From: Halobacillus massiliensis | GTDB lineage: Bacteria > Bacillota > Bacilli > Bacillales > Halobacillaceae | Assembly (NCBI RefSeq): GCF_900166625.1 | Contig: NZ_LT800499.1 | Location: 2,570,357 to 2,634,356 of the forward strand | Length of the DNA stretch: 64,000 nucleotides | Direction of reading: 5' to 3' | Shown: positions 28,999-37,052 of the stretch, piece after piece | How the letters are laid out: each line of letters begins with the position of its first letter | How positions within the stretch are numbered: position 1 is the first letter of the stretch | The notes under the pieces: model-generated | What the model saw: the letters and a program-made list of their open reading frames with translations, nothing else | Told to the model about the DNA's origin: nothing | Database searches by the model: none | Program-made: the position numbers and the translations under genes

Positions 28999-30132
28999 CT
29001 ATCCATCCATCTCCTCACCATCACCGGATATGATGGTCATCGCATCATTTTCATATCCAAGATGATAAGTCAGCTTATATTTCTTTGAGTTAACTTCGCC
29101 GTCAACTGTTTCTTCAGTAGTAATCATAGTCGTAACATTAACCCCTTCGCCCTGGGGATCTGCCACAAGATTATCAATAGTTACTGATAATGTATTGGAA
29201 TAACCGGCACGGAAGTCTTCATAGCTTGTTCCTCCCTGCCAGTTGTTCCCAAGCAACGCATAAGCGGTAACAAAATCCCCTTGGTTAATACTGTCATAAA
29301 AGTACTGAATTAAATAGGTCGCCTGGTCGGCGTCTGACTTAGATTCAATAGTTTCCCCGGAAGCCGTTATTTCAGGAAACTCCGGCAATTCATTCATTGG
29401 AGAATCAGACCACTGTCTTACCCTTGTAAGAATATCCTGAATGGGAATACTAAAACCAATAGAATCTTCCCCCAGTTTTGCGGAATTGATTCCGAGTACC
29501 TCTCCTGTCACCGCATTTATCAATGGTCCCCCACTGTTCCCAGGTGAAATCAAGGCAGAAATCTGATATACATTTTCATAAGAAAAGGGATCAAGTTCAA
29601 AATTTCTGTTCAAGCCGCTGATTTCGCCACGCGTCACCGTATTTTGCAAACCAAGCGGACTTCCGAGCGCCAGCACCTTTGTCAATAAGGGAACATCTTC
29701 CTCTTCATTAATCGGAAGTGGCTTTTTATCTTTTAAGTCATCTACTCTAACTAAAGCTACGTCTGTAGTCCTGCTGATACCGATCACTTTACCTTCCAAT
29801 TCCTTGGAATCCGTTGTTATAATATTTACTTTCTCAGCATTTGCTACAACATGGGCATTTGTTATGACATCCCCCTTATCATTGTAGAGGAATCCGGAAC
29901 CGATCGTACCGTTTTCCAGTTCAATTTGCACAACCTTTTTTTGCGATTCAAAAATAATATCCTGAGTATTTCTCGGGATGTCCTTTTCCTCTTCTTCAGG
30001 CACAGATTGCTGCAACATCGCACTCGCTTCAAGCTGACCCGGGATGGTCTTGTTAATATAAACGACTCCCCCTAAGCCCGCTAAAATTATACAGACCGTC
30101 AGAATCAGGCTTGTCATCCACTCTCGGCTCAT
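28999..30132 (-). CDS. Membrane-anchored S1C trypsin-like protease, HtrA-related, no PDZ
   Basis: This 377-residue protein is anchored by one N-terminal transmembrane segment (about 7-27) with an extracytoplasmic protease domain. The catalytic triad is complete: H94 in TNAHVV, D124 in TTDVALVRV and S200 in SPGNSGGPLIN. There is no PDZ domain. Residues about 265-370 form a separate region (QATYLIQYFYDSINQGDFVTAYALL) with an NTF2-like look. It is encoded 10 bases after a zinc-ribbon membrane protein gene, so the two probably act together at the cell surface. A role in envelope stress is inference. Confidence 0.85.
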   Translation of the reverse strand: MSREWMTSLILTVCIILAGLGGVVYINKTIPGQLEASAMLQQSVPEEEEKDIPRNTQDIIFESQKKVVQIELENGTIGSGFLYNDKGDVITNAHVVANAEKVNIITTDSKELEGKVIGISRTTDVALVRVDDLKDKKPLPINEEEDVPLLTKVLALGSPLGLQNTVTRGEISGLNRNFELDPFSYENVYQISALISPGNSGGPLINAVTGEVLGINSAKLGEDSIGFSIPIQDILTRVRQWSDSPMNELPEFPEITASGETIESKSDADQATYLIQYFYDSINQGDFVTAYALLGNNWQGGTSYEDFRAGYSNTLSVTIDNLVADPQGEGVNVTTMITTEETVDGEVNSKKYKLTYHLGYENDAMTIISGDGEEMDG

Positions 30133-30142
30133 CCTGTTCCTC

Positions 30143-31318
30143 CTACTCTACAAACCATTGCACATTTTTCACTTCTACTTCAAGATTTTCTTCTTCCATA
30201 TCATAGTGCATCATTTCTAAATTTCCAGTATCTCCCGGGTTTAGGTACATCGGATATACTTGAGCAGTTTCTGTTGTAAGCACTTCCTTATTTTCATTAA
30301 TTAGATCATACGTAATTTCTATTGAGCTGACGATTTTTGTCGCTTCACTTTTCACTATTCCAGAAACCGTCACATCTCCAAACTCATCTTTATTTACTTC
30401 CATTTTTTCAATTTTAACGGCATCTTCATGATTTTTTAGTTCTTCTGCTTCTGCCTGCTCCATCGCCCGCTGAATCCGTTCTTGTTTCACCTGTTCAAAT
30501 GCTTGCTGCTCCTGGCGAATTCTTTCTTTCAGTCCCGAAAGATGCTGATGGTTAACTGCATACTGGAGGCCTTCATCTACGTTTGCCATAGCTTCATTAT
30601 ACTTTTTTTCCTTCATTGCCTCTTCTGCTTTTTTTGTACTGATAGATACAATTTTTTCTATAATTTTTTCTCTTGACCGCGAAGCTTCATCAAGATTTAA
30701 ACCAGACAGCGTATTTAGTTTATCAGCTAAAGCTTCTACATTTGTCATCTCTTTTACTTCATAATTAATCTTGCCCACTGTAAGAAGTGAATCAAGCTGA
30801 TTGACTCTTGGGGTGAGAGTTACTATTAGACGGTTTTTATCTTCACGCATTTGTCCACTGACAGAAGTCAGTTCCTGCTCGGCTTTATTAAGCTCATTTT
30901 GCTCGATCGCTTTGCTCACTTTATTTAATTTCTCATCCAATTTCATAACCTTATGTAAACTATCTAAATTTTGTTCGACAGCTAGATAATCCGGCCGCTT
31001 TTCCTGTGCTTTTTCAAGCTCTTTTTCCGCCTGCTTATACTTTCCTTGAAGCGCTAATTCTTCAGCTTTAGCATTTTGGGCATCGACTTGCACATTAACT
31101 TGTTTGGTATGTTCATAAGTATATATAACTATACCTATCATGACCGCTAATACGGAAATAGGCAATATTATTGGCCAAAAGTTTTTTTTAGGCTTTTGTT
31201 CATCCACCGGCTTTCCTTCGGGGACGATTTTGGGTGCATTCTCCAGTGATTCTCCACAGTTGGAGCAGTAACGGGAACCCGGCTGGTTTTCTCGGCCACA
31301 TTCCGTACAAATAACCAT
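30143..31318 (-). CDS. Zinc-ribbon, single-pass membrane protein with helical repeat region
   Basis: The 391-residue product starts with a cytosolic zinc ribbon (CTECGRENQPGSRYCSNCGESL, C4/C7 and C18/C21). A transmembrane segment follows at about 48-66, then a long charged helical or coiled-coil region (about 75-280) with TPR-like stretches such as AEELALQGKYKQAEKELEKAQ and EEAMKEKKYNEAMANVDEGL. The C-terminus is an extracytoplasmic beta-rich region (about 295-390: VTVSGIVKSEATKIVSSIEI) of the FxLYD type. It is the first gene of a pair with the HtrA-like protease. The function is unknown; a sensor or scaffold is a guess. Confidence 0.75.
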   Translation of the reverse strand: MVICTECGRENQPGSRYCSNCGESLENAPKIVPEGKPVDEQKPKKNFWPIILPISVLAVMIGIVIYTYEHTKQVNVQVDAQNAKAEELALQGKYKQAEKELEKAQEKRPDYLAVEQNLDSLHKVMKLDEKLNKVSKAIEQNELNKAEQELTSVSGQMREDKNRLIVTLTPRVNQLDSLLTVGKINYEVKEMTNVEALADKLNTLSGLNLDEASRSREKIIEKIVSISTKKAEEAMKEKKYNEAMANVDEGLQYAVNHQHLSGLKERIRQEQQAFEQVKQERIQRAMEQAEAEELKNHEDAVKIEKMEVNKDEFGDVTVSGIVKSEATKIVSSIEITYDLINENKEVLTTETAQVYPMYLNPGDTGNLEMMHYDMEEENLEVEVKNVQWFVE

Positions 31319-31481
31319 GCGCCCTCCTCCTTTGTTGCATTCATTTAGCTCGATTTATACATTATATCACGATTTTTTAGCAAGCTGAGATTCAATTTTT
31401 TTAAATGTTTATAATAAACGCACGGCCAGAGTATAAATGGACAGCATAAGATAAAACATCTCATTGAAAGGGGATAAAAAA

Positions 31482-31568
31482 ATGAAAGGAAGAGAAAGAA
31501 AGCCAAGACCGGTTACTAAGCCGAGAAAAGGCTGCGGGTGCGGCGGAAGCAAAAAAAACGGAAGATAA
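31482..31568 (+). CDS. 28-residue basic peptide with GCGCGG motif
   Basis: A short frame encodes 28 residues: a basic proline-containing start (MKGRERKPRPVTKPRK) and the cysteine motif GCGCGGSKKNGR. It has a ribosome site (GAAAGGGG) at the right distance and a strong terminator 4 bases after its stop, so it looks like a genuine gene. I do not recognise a characterised relative. The CxC pair could bind a metal or be modified; this is inference. Confidence 0.55.
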   Translation: MKGRERKPRPVTKPRKGCGCGGSKKNGR

Positions 31569-31569
31569 G

Positions 31570-31610
31570 AAAAGAGCAGCCTCCGGTTTACCCGAGCTGC
31601 TCTTTTCTTA
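31570..31610 (+). terminator. Terminator after the CGCGG peptide gene
   Basis: AAAAGAGCAGC and GCTGCTCTTTT pair around CTCCGGTTTACCCGA. On the other strand the same hairpin overlaps the last codons of the symporter gene, so it can act in both directions. Confidence 0.8.
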
Positions 31611-32802
31611 CGTCATGATTATTTCCATCTTTTCCTTTTGTAAAATGATCAACTATTGATGTGATTGCACCATCTCCGGTAACATTTGTAGCTGTACCGA
31701 AACTATCCTGAGCAAGATATAGAGCGATCATTAAAGATACCATCATTGAACTAAAACCGAGCATTGACTCTAACAGTCCAACTGCAGCCATAACAGCACC
31801 GCCCGGAACTCCAGGAGCTGACACCATAGTAATTCCCAGCATAAGGATAAAAGGCAGCAGATTCATAAAGCTTAAGGTCTGGCCCTGCATGAACAATACA
31901 GCCATCGCACAGGACGTGATAGTAATTGTACTTCCAGCAAGGTGAACATTCGCCAGTAAGGGTACAGAAAAATCAGCCACTCGATCTTTTACTCCAATCT
32001 GTTTTGTCTGCTTTAAAGTTACAGGTATAGTTGCAGCCGAGGACTGGGTTCCGAGGGCTGTAAAGTAAGCAGGCGTCAATTTTTTTAGCAGGAGAAGCGG
32101 ATTTATACGTCGCAGTCCTCCAGCTATTCCATAGACGCTGAACAGATATACCCAGTGCAGAATGATAATCATCACAAATACTTTTGCGAATACACTGAGG
32201 ATTGTACCAACCTGACCTCCATAAGCCATGTTCGCAAAGACTCCGAATATATGGAAAGGAAGTAATGGAATAATAATATTTTCGATAATTTTATGAATGA
32301 TTTCACGAAATTCAGTCATTCCTTTATAAAGGGTATCACCTTTCACCGCTGTCATTCCTACACCTAATATAAAGGAAAGAATAAGGGCAGCCATTACCCC
32401 CATTACCGGCTCCATTTCGATTGAAAAGGAAGCCTCAACAAGGGCTTCTTCAGGGTTAGTCAATTCCCCGGTAGATTGAGTGCCAAGCATTACAGGGAAT
32501 AAGTTTTTCGAAACAAAAAAGGCTGCAATTCCGGCCATAATTGTTGATAGATAAGCCAGCCCGGCCGTAATACCAAGCATTTTTCCGGCTCCGCGCCCCA
32601 TGGATGCAATACCAGGTGCAATAAATCCCAAAATAATGAAAGGAATTACGAAGCTTAAGAAGTTATTAAAAATGCCTGTGAACGTAGCAAACAATTCGAT
32701 TGCTCCTTCAGGAACAATTAATCCTATAAATATACCAAGTGTAATGGCCAGTATAATTCTTACTAATAATGGTATTCTTCTCACAGCTGTTCTCTCCTTC
32801 AT
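31588..32802 (-). CDS. Dicarboxylate/amino acid:cation symporter (DAACS family)
   Basis: This 404-residue membrane symporter of the GltP/SstT family takes up an acidic or neutral amino acid or a C4-dicarboxylate with Na+ or H+. The serine-rich reentrant motif reads LGTQSSAATIPVTLKQ. The cation-site region shows SCAMAVLFMQGQ and the last domain AQDSFGTATNVTGDGA. The usual first-loop and NMFxxP-type variants differ from GltP and are closer to a SstT/YhcL-like branch. It is a single gene with a hairpin in its leader. Confidence 0.85.
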   Translation of the reverse strand: MKERTAVRRIPLLVRIILAITLGIFIGLIVPEGAIELFATFTGIFNNFLSFVIPFIILGFIAPGIASMGRGAGKMLGITAGLAYLSTIMAGIAAFFVSKNLFPVMLGTQSTGELTNPEEALVEASFSIEMEPVMGVMAALILSFILGVGMTAVKGDTLYKGMTEFREIIHKIIENIIIPLLPFHIFGVFANMAYGGQVGTILSVFAKVFVMIIILHWVYLFSVYGIAGGLRRINPLLLLKKLTPAYFTALGTQSSAATIPVTLKQTKQIGVKDRVADFSVPLLANVHLAGSTITITSCAMAVLFMQGQTLSFMNLLPFILMLGITMVSAPGVPGGAVMAAVGLLESMLGFSSMMVSLMIALYLAQDSFGTATNVTGDGAITSIVDHFTKGKDGNNHDVRKEQLG

Positions 32803-32815
32803 GTTATTTAACGAG

Positions 32816-32846
32816 GTAAAGTGGAAAACTCTTTTTCCACTTTAAC
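32816..32846. other. Hairpin in the symporter leader
   Basis: AAAGTGGAAAA and TTTTCCACTTT form an 11-bp stem 14 bases upstream of the symporter start. It could be a leader hairpin on the minus strand or the remnant of a plus-strand terminator. The rest of 32847-33001 is AT-rich, with only a small GGTACTAA/TTAGTACC hairpin at 32918-32938. Confidence 0.45.
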
Positions 32847-33001
32847 GCAACATTTGTCCTTTGTGAAGAGATTTATAATATGAAAGCCTTTTACTTATAA
32901 ATTTTTTAAAACAGATGGGTACTAAGGGAATTAGTACCATATACACCATATAAAAATGAATCTGTAATACAGTTCTTTTGATTTTGTTTCTCCCTTATAT
33001 A

Positions 33002-33094
33002 GATAATAAATACGGAGAAGCTAGCTGGATATTAGAGGGAGCCACTAAAGAAAGAATTGATATAGGTTTTGAGGAGAAGGAGGACGTCATATAA
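33002..33094 (+). pseudogene. Coding-like remnant, C-terminal fragment
   Basis: An open stretch of 30 codons ends in TAA and has a protein-like composition (DNKYGEASWILEGATKER, then IDIGFEEKEDVI). The frame continues back about 14 codons through a hydrophobic run (VLLILFLPYI) to a stop at 32957. There is no start codon with a ribosome site. It looks like the tail of a lost gene whose identity I cannot name. Confidence 0.4.
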
Positions 33095-33178
33095 TAAGGA
33101 AGTCAGCAAATAAAAGTTGAGTTTCCTACATTAATGACAGAAGTTCTCAGCTTCTCTTCCCCATTAAATTAAATAGAA

Positions 33179-33234
33179 AAACCCGAACTATATCGAATTC
33201 TGTAAGGGAAATTCGAATTATAGTTCGGGTTTTT
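33179..33234. terminator. Long bidirectional terminator-like hairpin
   Basis: AACCCGAACTATA and TATAGTTCGGGTT form the outer stem, and TCGAATT/AAATTCGA continues it inward. A and T runs flank both sides. It follows the small gene at 33258 on the minus strand and the remnant on the plus strand. Confidence 0.8.
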
Positions 33235-33257
33235 AAAATATTTTAATGCTTATTTTT

Positions 33258-33506
33258 TCATTTCGAAAACTTAGTTTGCTCGAGTCGGTTTTCAAGATAA
33301 TAGCTTTCTACACTGGATGTATGAAGTGCAACAGTGTCTTCAAGGAACCACCAGTCCCCACGTTCAAGCTGTTTTTCAATAAACTCTAATGTTTCTCTCG
33401 CATTTAGTTCCTCACTCAATTCAAGCTGGTGGGATACCTCACGCTTACTATCAAGTAGAAATACTACGTTCCATTCTTTTTTTTGTTCTGCCAACTTGGT
33501 CACCAT
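33258..33506 (-). CDS. Small uncharacterised protein
   Basis: I do not recognise this 82-residue acidic protein. It has no signal peptide or membrane segment. The first half looks helical (EVSHQLELSEELNARETLEFIEKQLE), and the end has a beta-like WWFLEDTVALHTSSVESYYLE stretch. It is followed by a strong terminator, and a ribosome-site-like AAAGGATGGTG lies at the start, which supports expression. The start could also be the TTG at 33494, better spaced from that site. Confidence 0.55.
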   Translation of the reverse strand: MVTKLAEQKKEWNVVFLLDSKREVSHQLELSEELNARETLEFIEKQLERGDWWFLEDTVALHTSSVESYYLENRLEQTKFSK

Positions 33507-33650
33507 CCTTTATTATGTATTCTATTTGTTTCATACCCTGTTTCATTTACGTTTAACCGTTTGAGTTTTAAAAGTTTACAAATACCAGCTGATGATTTAC
33601 TATAATAAAAGTCAAAACAAAGTAAGTATATCGGAATTAGGAGGGTAATT

Positions 33651-34895
33651 ATGGAACAGACTTCTAAGATAAACAACTGGGATCAGCGATCCACAACTGT
33701 TGTAGACACGCTGGCACCCGTCCAAAAACCGTTCGTCTGGTTAGGAATTATAGCATCATTCATTCTATTTGCTTCTATTGTAATGACTACTACATGGACA
33801 CAAGGTGTTCTTTTTATAATTGGTTTAGCCTTAGGTGTAACGCTTCTTCACGCTAAGTTTGGCTTCACATCTGCATTCAGGCGCTTAGCTTCGGTTGGTA
33901 ATGTACAGGGATTACAGGCTCATATGCTTATGCTGGCCGTAGCTTCCGTCCTGTTTGCTATTATATTATCCACAGGCTTCAGCTTTACCGGTACTACGCC
34001 ACAGGGATATGTATCTCCTGTGGGAGTCAGCGTTTTAGTTGGTTCCTTCTTATTTGGCATCGGGATGCAGCTTGGGGCCGGGTGTGCCTCAGGTACACTA
34101 TACGCTGTAGGAGGCGGCAGGTCTTCCATGGTCATAACCCTGGCAGCTTTTATAGTTGGTTCCGTTCTCGGGGCTTATCATCTCGGTTTTTGGCAGGAAA
34201 CTCCGTCACTTCCTCCAATCTCCCTGGCGGAGTCTACAGGACTAGGCTATTTTTGGGGGTTAATTTTGCAGCTTTTCATGTTTGCGGGTATTTATGCGAT
34301 TACAGTAAAAATCGCCCGCAAGAAAAATCCGCCGCGTATGAAACCTTTAAAAACAACTAACGGTATTAAAAGGATTTGGCGCGGTGCTTGGCCGCTCCTT
34401 ACGGCAGCTGTGATTCTTGCTGTATTAAATGCGATTACACTTTCTGTTCGCGGCAACCCATGGGGAATAACATCAGCATTTGCTCTATGGGGCTCAAAAT
34501 TTCTCCAAATGTTTGGTGTAGATGTGGCAAGCTGGCAGTTCTGGCAACAGGATCCTGCTCCGCTTAATCAATCAGTCCTTGCTGATTCTACCAGTGTAAT
34601 GAACTTTGGAATAATTTTAGGTGCTTTTATCGCTGCAGCTTTTCAAGGAAACTTTAAACCAGGTAAGATTAAGCCTGGAGTTGCGGCAGCATCCGTAGTT
34701 GGCGGACTTATGATGGGATATGGCGCCCGTCTTGCTTTCGGCTGTAACATTGGAGCATATTTCGGAGGAATTGCTTCTTTCAGTCTTCATGGCTGGGTTT
34801 GGGGAATTATGGCTCTCGCCGGAACATTCCTTGCCTTATATATAAGGCCAATGTTCGGACTTTCCAACCCGAATCCTAAAGATTCTGTTTGTTAA
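33651..34895 (+). CDS. tsuA: YeeE/YedE family thiosulfate/sulfur transporter (TsuA-like)
   Basis: This 414-residue membrane protein has about ten helices and the two mirrored YeeE/YedE signatures GMQLGAGCASGTLY (around residue 143) and GARLAFGCNIGAYFGGI (around 365). The cysteines in these motifs relay thiosulfate in the characterised TsuA. It is expected to import thiosulfate or a related sulfur compound. No TusA/YeeD partner gene is adjacent, though one often is. It starts at ATG with TAGGAGGG upstream and has its own terminator. Confidence 0.88.
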   Translation: MEQTSKINNWDQRSTTVVDTLAPVQKPFVWLGIIASFILFASIVMTTTWTQGVLFIIGLALGVTLLHAKFGFTSAFRRLASVGNVQGLQAHMLMLAVASVLFAIILSTGFSFTGTTPQGYVSPVGVSVLVGSFLFGIGMQLGAGCASGTLYAVGGGRSSMVITLAAFIVGSVLGAYHLGFWQETPSLPPISLAESTGLGYFWGLILQLFMFAGIYAITVKIARKKNPPRMKPLKTTNGIKRIWRGAWPLLTAAVILAVLNAITLSVRGNPWGITSAFALWGSKFLQMFGVDVASWQFWQQDPAPLNQSVLADSTSVMNFGIILGAFIAAAFQGNFKPGKIKPGVAAASVVGGLMMGYGARLAFGCNIGAYFGGIASFSLHGWVWGIMALAGTFLALYIRPMFGLSNPNPKDSVC

Positions 34896-34897
34896 AT

Positions 34898-34935
34898 AAA
34901 AGCCTCAGGCGGCCTTCACCTGAGGCTTTTTTATA
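34898..34935 (+). terminator. Terminator of the thiosulfate transporter gene
   Basis: AAAAGCCTCAGG and CCTGAGGCTTTTTT pair around a short loop directly after the stop codon. Confidence 0.9.
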
Positions 34936-34968
34936 ATTTGGGAGAAAGCTTTCTGTTTCTAAATGACT

Positions 34969-35091
34969 GTTCCTTTACTCTTAAAAAAGGTAAAGCCGTT
35001 GGGAAATCACTCGTGGTCTCCCTTAGCTCTATCTCCCTGCAGGAGTCTCACCATTTCCCAGCCTCTTTACCGTTGATTGGGTAAACAGAAC
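34969..35091 (-). repeat. Interspersed TIR repeat, inverted diverged copy F
   Basis: This 123-bp element has ends that are inverted repeats of each other: the left starts GTTCCTTTACTC and the reverse complement of the right starts GTTCTGTTTACC, each continuing to a GGGAAAT sequence. The core GGTGAGACTCCTGCAGGGAG lies on the minus strand and corresponds to GACGAGACTCCTATGGGAGG of copies B and C. It is therefore the same family in the opposite direction, with many changes. Confidence 0.55.
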
Positions 35092-35140
35092 GCTGTAGTT
35101 CAGTAACCTTTCTTAAGGAAATAGTCTTTTCTTACACAGT

Positions 35141-35308
35141 GTTCCGTTACTCCTAATAAACGCATGGGGCCGGGGGAAAGGACGAGACTCCTATGGGAGG
35201 AAGAACAGGGTGAGATCCCGGAAGGCTTTAGCCTGAGGAAGCTCAGCGTTCGCCCATGGAAAGCGAGTCTTTCCCCTGGCCCGCACTTCTCATTAAGATA
35301 AACGGAAC
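35141..35308 (+). repeat. Interspersed TIR repeat, copy C (reference copy)
   Basis: This 168-bp element starts GTTCCGTTACTCC and ends GATAAACGGAAC. The left 40 bases (through GGGGCCGGGGGAAAGGAC) and the reverse complement of the right 40 (through GCGGGCCAGGGGAAAGAC) match closely, so it has long terminal inverted repeats. The centre contains GAGACTCCTATGGGAGG and GGTGAGATCCCGGAAGGC. There is no transposase frame; it resembles a miniature inverted-repeat element or a structured non-coding repeat. Confidence 0.7.
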
Positions 35309-35342
35309 TGACAGCCTTGAATCTCCTGGATAGTAGAACTGA

Positions 35343-35510
35343 AAGCTACTGGAAGGCTTAGCTTGAGAAAGTTCACCGTTCCGCCCATGGAAAACGAGTC
35401 TTTACCCTAGACCCTTCCTTTTCATTAAGATAAACGGAACTGACAGCTCCGGAAAGCCTTTAGTATGGGAAAGCTCACCGTTCCCCCATGAAAATCCAGT
35501 CTTTGTAACG
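35343..35510 (+). repeat. Two decayed partial copies of the TIR repeat (D and E)
   Basis: The right half of the repeat appears twice more in tandem: at about 35343-35440 (GGAAGGCTTAGCTTGAG, then the same GATAAACGGAACTGACAGC end as copy C) and at about 35450-35510 (GGAAAGCCTTTAGTATGGG, then CATGAAAATCCAGTCTTT). Each step is more diverged, as expected for tandem duplication and decay. The remainder to 35588 holds nothing I recognise. Confidence 0.55.
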
Positions 35511-35588
35511 CACCGGTTCACGCAAACAGCAACAACTTCCCAAATAACCGTGAATAGTGGAAATCTCCGTACCAACATAAATAGTCAT

Positions 35589-35629
35589 ACACTAAGAAAG
35601 CAGCCTGTGGTAGGCTGCTTTCTTAGTGT
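35589..35629 (-). terminator. Strong hairpin after yjbQ
   Basis: ACACTAAGAAAGCAGCC and GGCTGCTTTCTTAGTGT form a perfect 17-bp stem with a 7-base loop, directly after the yjbQ stop codon. The U-run is short, but it probably ends the iron operon transcript. Confidence 0.75.
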
Positions 35630-35630
35630 A

Positions 35631-36029
35631 TTAAGATAATATTTTAGCTGTTACTTTACGTGAGCGCGGCCCGTCAAACTCGCAAAAATAAATTCCCTGC
35701 CAAGTTCCCAGCACAAGAGACCCATCAGATATAATTATGGTCTGGGCATGCCCTACCGTACTTGTTTTCATATGGGCAGCTGTGTTTCCTTCCATGTGTA
35801 GATCTTTAGAATCTTCCCATGGGTACAGTTCACGAAAGCGCCGCAGCATATCCGTCTTCACGTCAGGGTCAGCGTTTTCATTAATCGTAATTCCAGCTGT
35901 TGTATGAGCGGATGAAACAATAACGGCTCCATCAGCAATCCCCTCTTCTTGCACCCAGCTTTCAATCTGGTCTGTAATATCAATCATTTGGTCATGCTGG
36001 TCTGTGCGAATAGAGAATGTTTTAATCAT
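35631..36029 (-). CDS. yjbQ: YjbQ family protein (UPF0047)
   Basis: This 132-residue cytosolic protein of the YjbQ/UPF0047 family has weak thiamine-phosphate synthase activity reported in E. coli. Its cellular role is still unclear. [22 protein letters not shown] and [22 protein letters not shown] are the family signatures. The putative active-site histidines are present in [14 protein letters not shown]. It is 17 bases downstream of the DapF-like gene and ends the operon. Confidence 0.9.
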   Translation of the reverse strand: MIKTFSIRTDQHDQMIDITDQIESWVQEEGIADGAVIVSSAHTTAGITINENADPDVKTDMLRRFRELYPWEDSKDLHMEGNTAAHMKTSTVGHAQTIIISDGSLVLGTWQGIYFCEFDGPRSRKVTAKILS

Positions 36030-36046
36030 AACGTCATCCTTTCTGT

Positions 36047-37006
36047 TTAGAGTTGAGTAGCTGCATATTTTTTTAATTCTTCATAAGTATCAATTTCTAG
36101 TTGATGGGTTTTTTTATCTTTCCATTCCCACTCTTTTGCTGCTATATCGATTTCAATTTCAGCACTGTACACATATGTTGCATTCCCTCTCAGCTGAATA
36201 GAATAACGTCTTTCTTCTTTGTTAACCACACAGTTAACTAGTCCGCCTTTATTAATGACAACAATCGGCTCTCCAATATCATTGCTTCCAAATATCGTAG
36301 ATACTAAGGTAGATGCTGACATCGCTGTACCGCACGCATTCGTAAGGCCGACACCTCTTTCATACGTTTGTACGAAAATCTTATTATGATCAAGGATTTT
36401 CACAAAACTCACATTAACTCCTCTAGGAAAAACTGTTAGCAAATCGTTCGCTTTTTTCCCTGTTTGTTCAAGCTTTTCTTCATTGATATTATTCACAATA
36501 CTAATGATATGAGGGTTTGGCACACTTAGTGCGGTAAAAGTGAGGTCTCGTGCCAGTTCAGGGATCACCTCATCCATAGCTTCACTTTTCTCAAAGTTCA
36601 TAGGCAGAGAATCTATTTCAAAGCTTACAGGCTCAATAGATACAGCAAATGTATCTATTCCTTTAAAAATGTGCTCTACTTGTTCAACATTTAAAACAGC
36701 TTTCTGTGTTTCAATCTGTACCCGGCTGCGCCCTTCTTTTTCAATAATATGACGAGCCACACACCGCAGACCGTTTCCGCACATTTCAGCTTCTGTTCCA
36801 TCCGAATTAAACATTCTCATCTGAGCTTCAGCTACATCACTTTTCAGTACATAAAGGATGCCGTCTGAACCCACACCTGTTTCTCTATCACATAATAGTA
36901 GAGCCAGCTCACGTCGTTCTTCTTCTGAAAAAGCATATTCGTTTGTAATTTCGTCAATCAATATAAAATCATTTCCAGAACCATGGCATTTAATAAACTC
37001 TATCAT
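36047..37006 (-). CDS. dapF: Diaminopimelate epimerase family protein (DapF-like)
   Basis: This 319-residue two-cysteine, PLP-independent epimerase has catalytic cysteines at C76 (EMCGNGLRC) and C225 (TNACGT). KCHGSGNDF at the start and the YERG pair that binds the substrate amino acid are present. The second signature reads [13 protein letters not shown] instead of the usual GxGETxACGTGA, and the C-terminus carries about 35 extra residues. It may be the normal DapF of the lysine/peptidoglycan pathway. It could also be a paralogue acting on another amino acid, because it lies 46 bases downstream of an iron permease gene in a Fur-controlled unit. Confidence 0.75.
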   Translation of the reverse strand: MIEFIKCHGSGNDFILIDEITNEYAFSEEERRELALLLCDRETGVGSDGILYVLKSDVAEAQMRMFNSDGTEAEMCGNGLRCVARHIIEKEGRSRVQIETQKAVLNVEQVEHIFKGIDTFAVSIEPVSFEIDSLPMNFEKSEAMDEVIPELARDLTFTALSVPNPHIISIVNNINEEKLEQTGKKANDLLTVFPRGVNVSFVKILDHNKIFVQTYERGVGLTNACGTAMSASTLVSTIFGSNDIGEPIVVINKGGLVNCVVNKEERRYSIQLRGNATYVYSAEIEIDIAAKEWEWKDKKTHQLEIDTYEELKKYAATQL

Positions 37007-37052
37007 TTTTTCATACTCCCTCTATCCCTTTTCTTTTAACCCTTTTATTTTA

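Noticed and set aside
34969-35510. Closely spaced repeats that could be mistaken for a CRISPR array or an insertion sequence
   Set aside because: There are no short direct repeats with regular spacers, no cas genes and no transposase. The pattern is inverted terminal repeats and decayed copies of one element.
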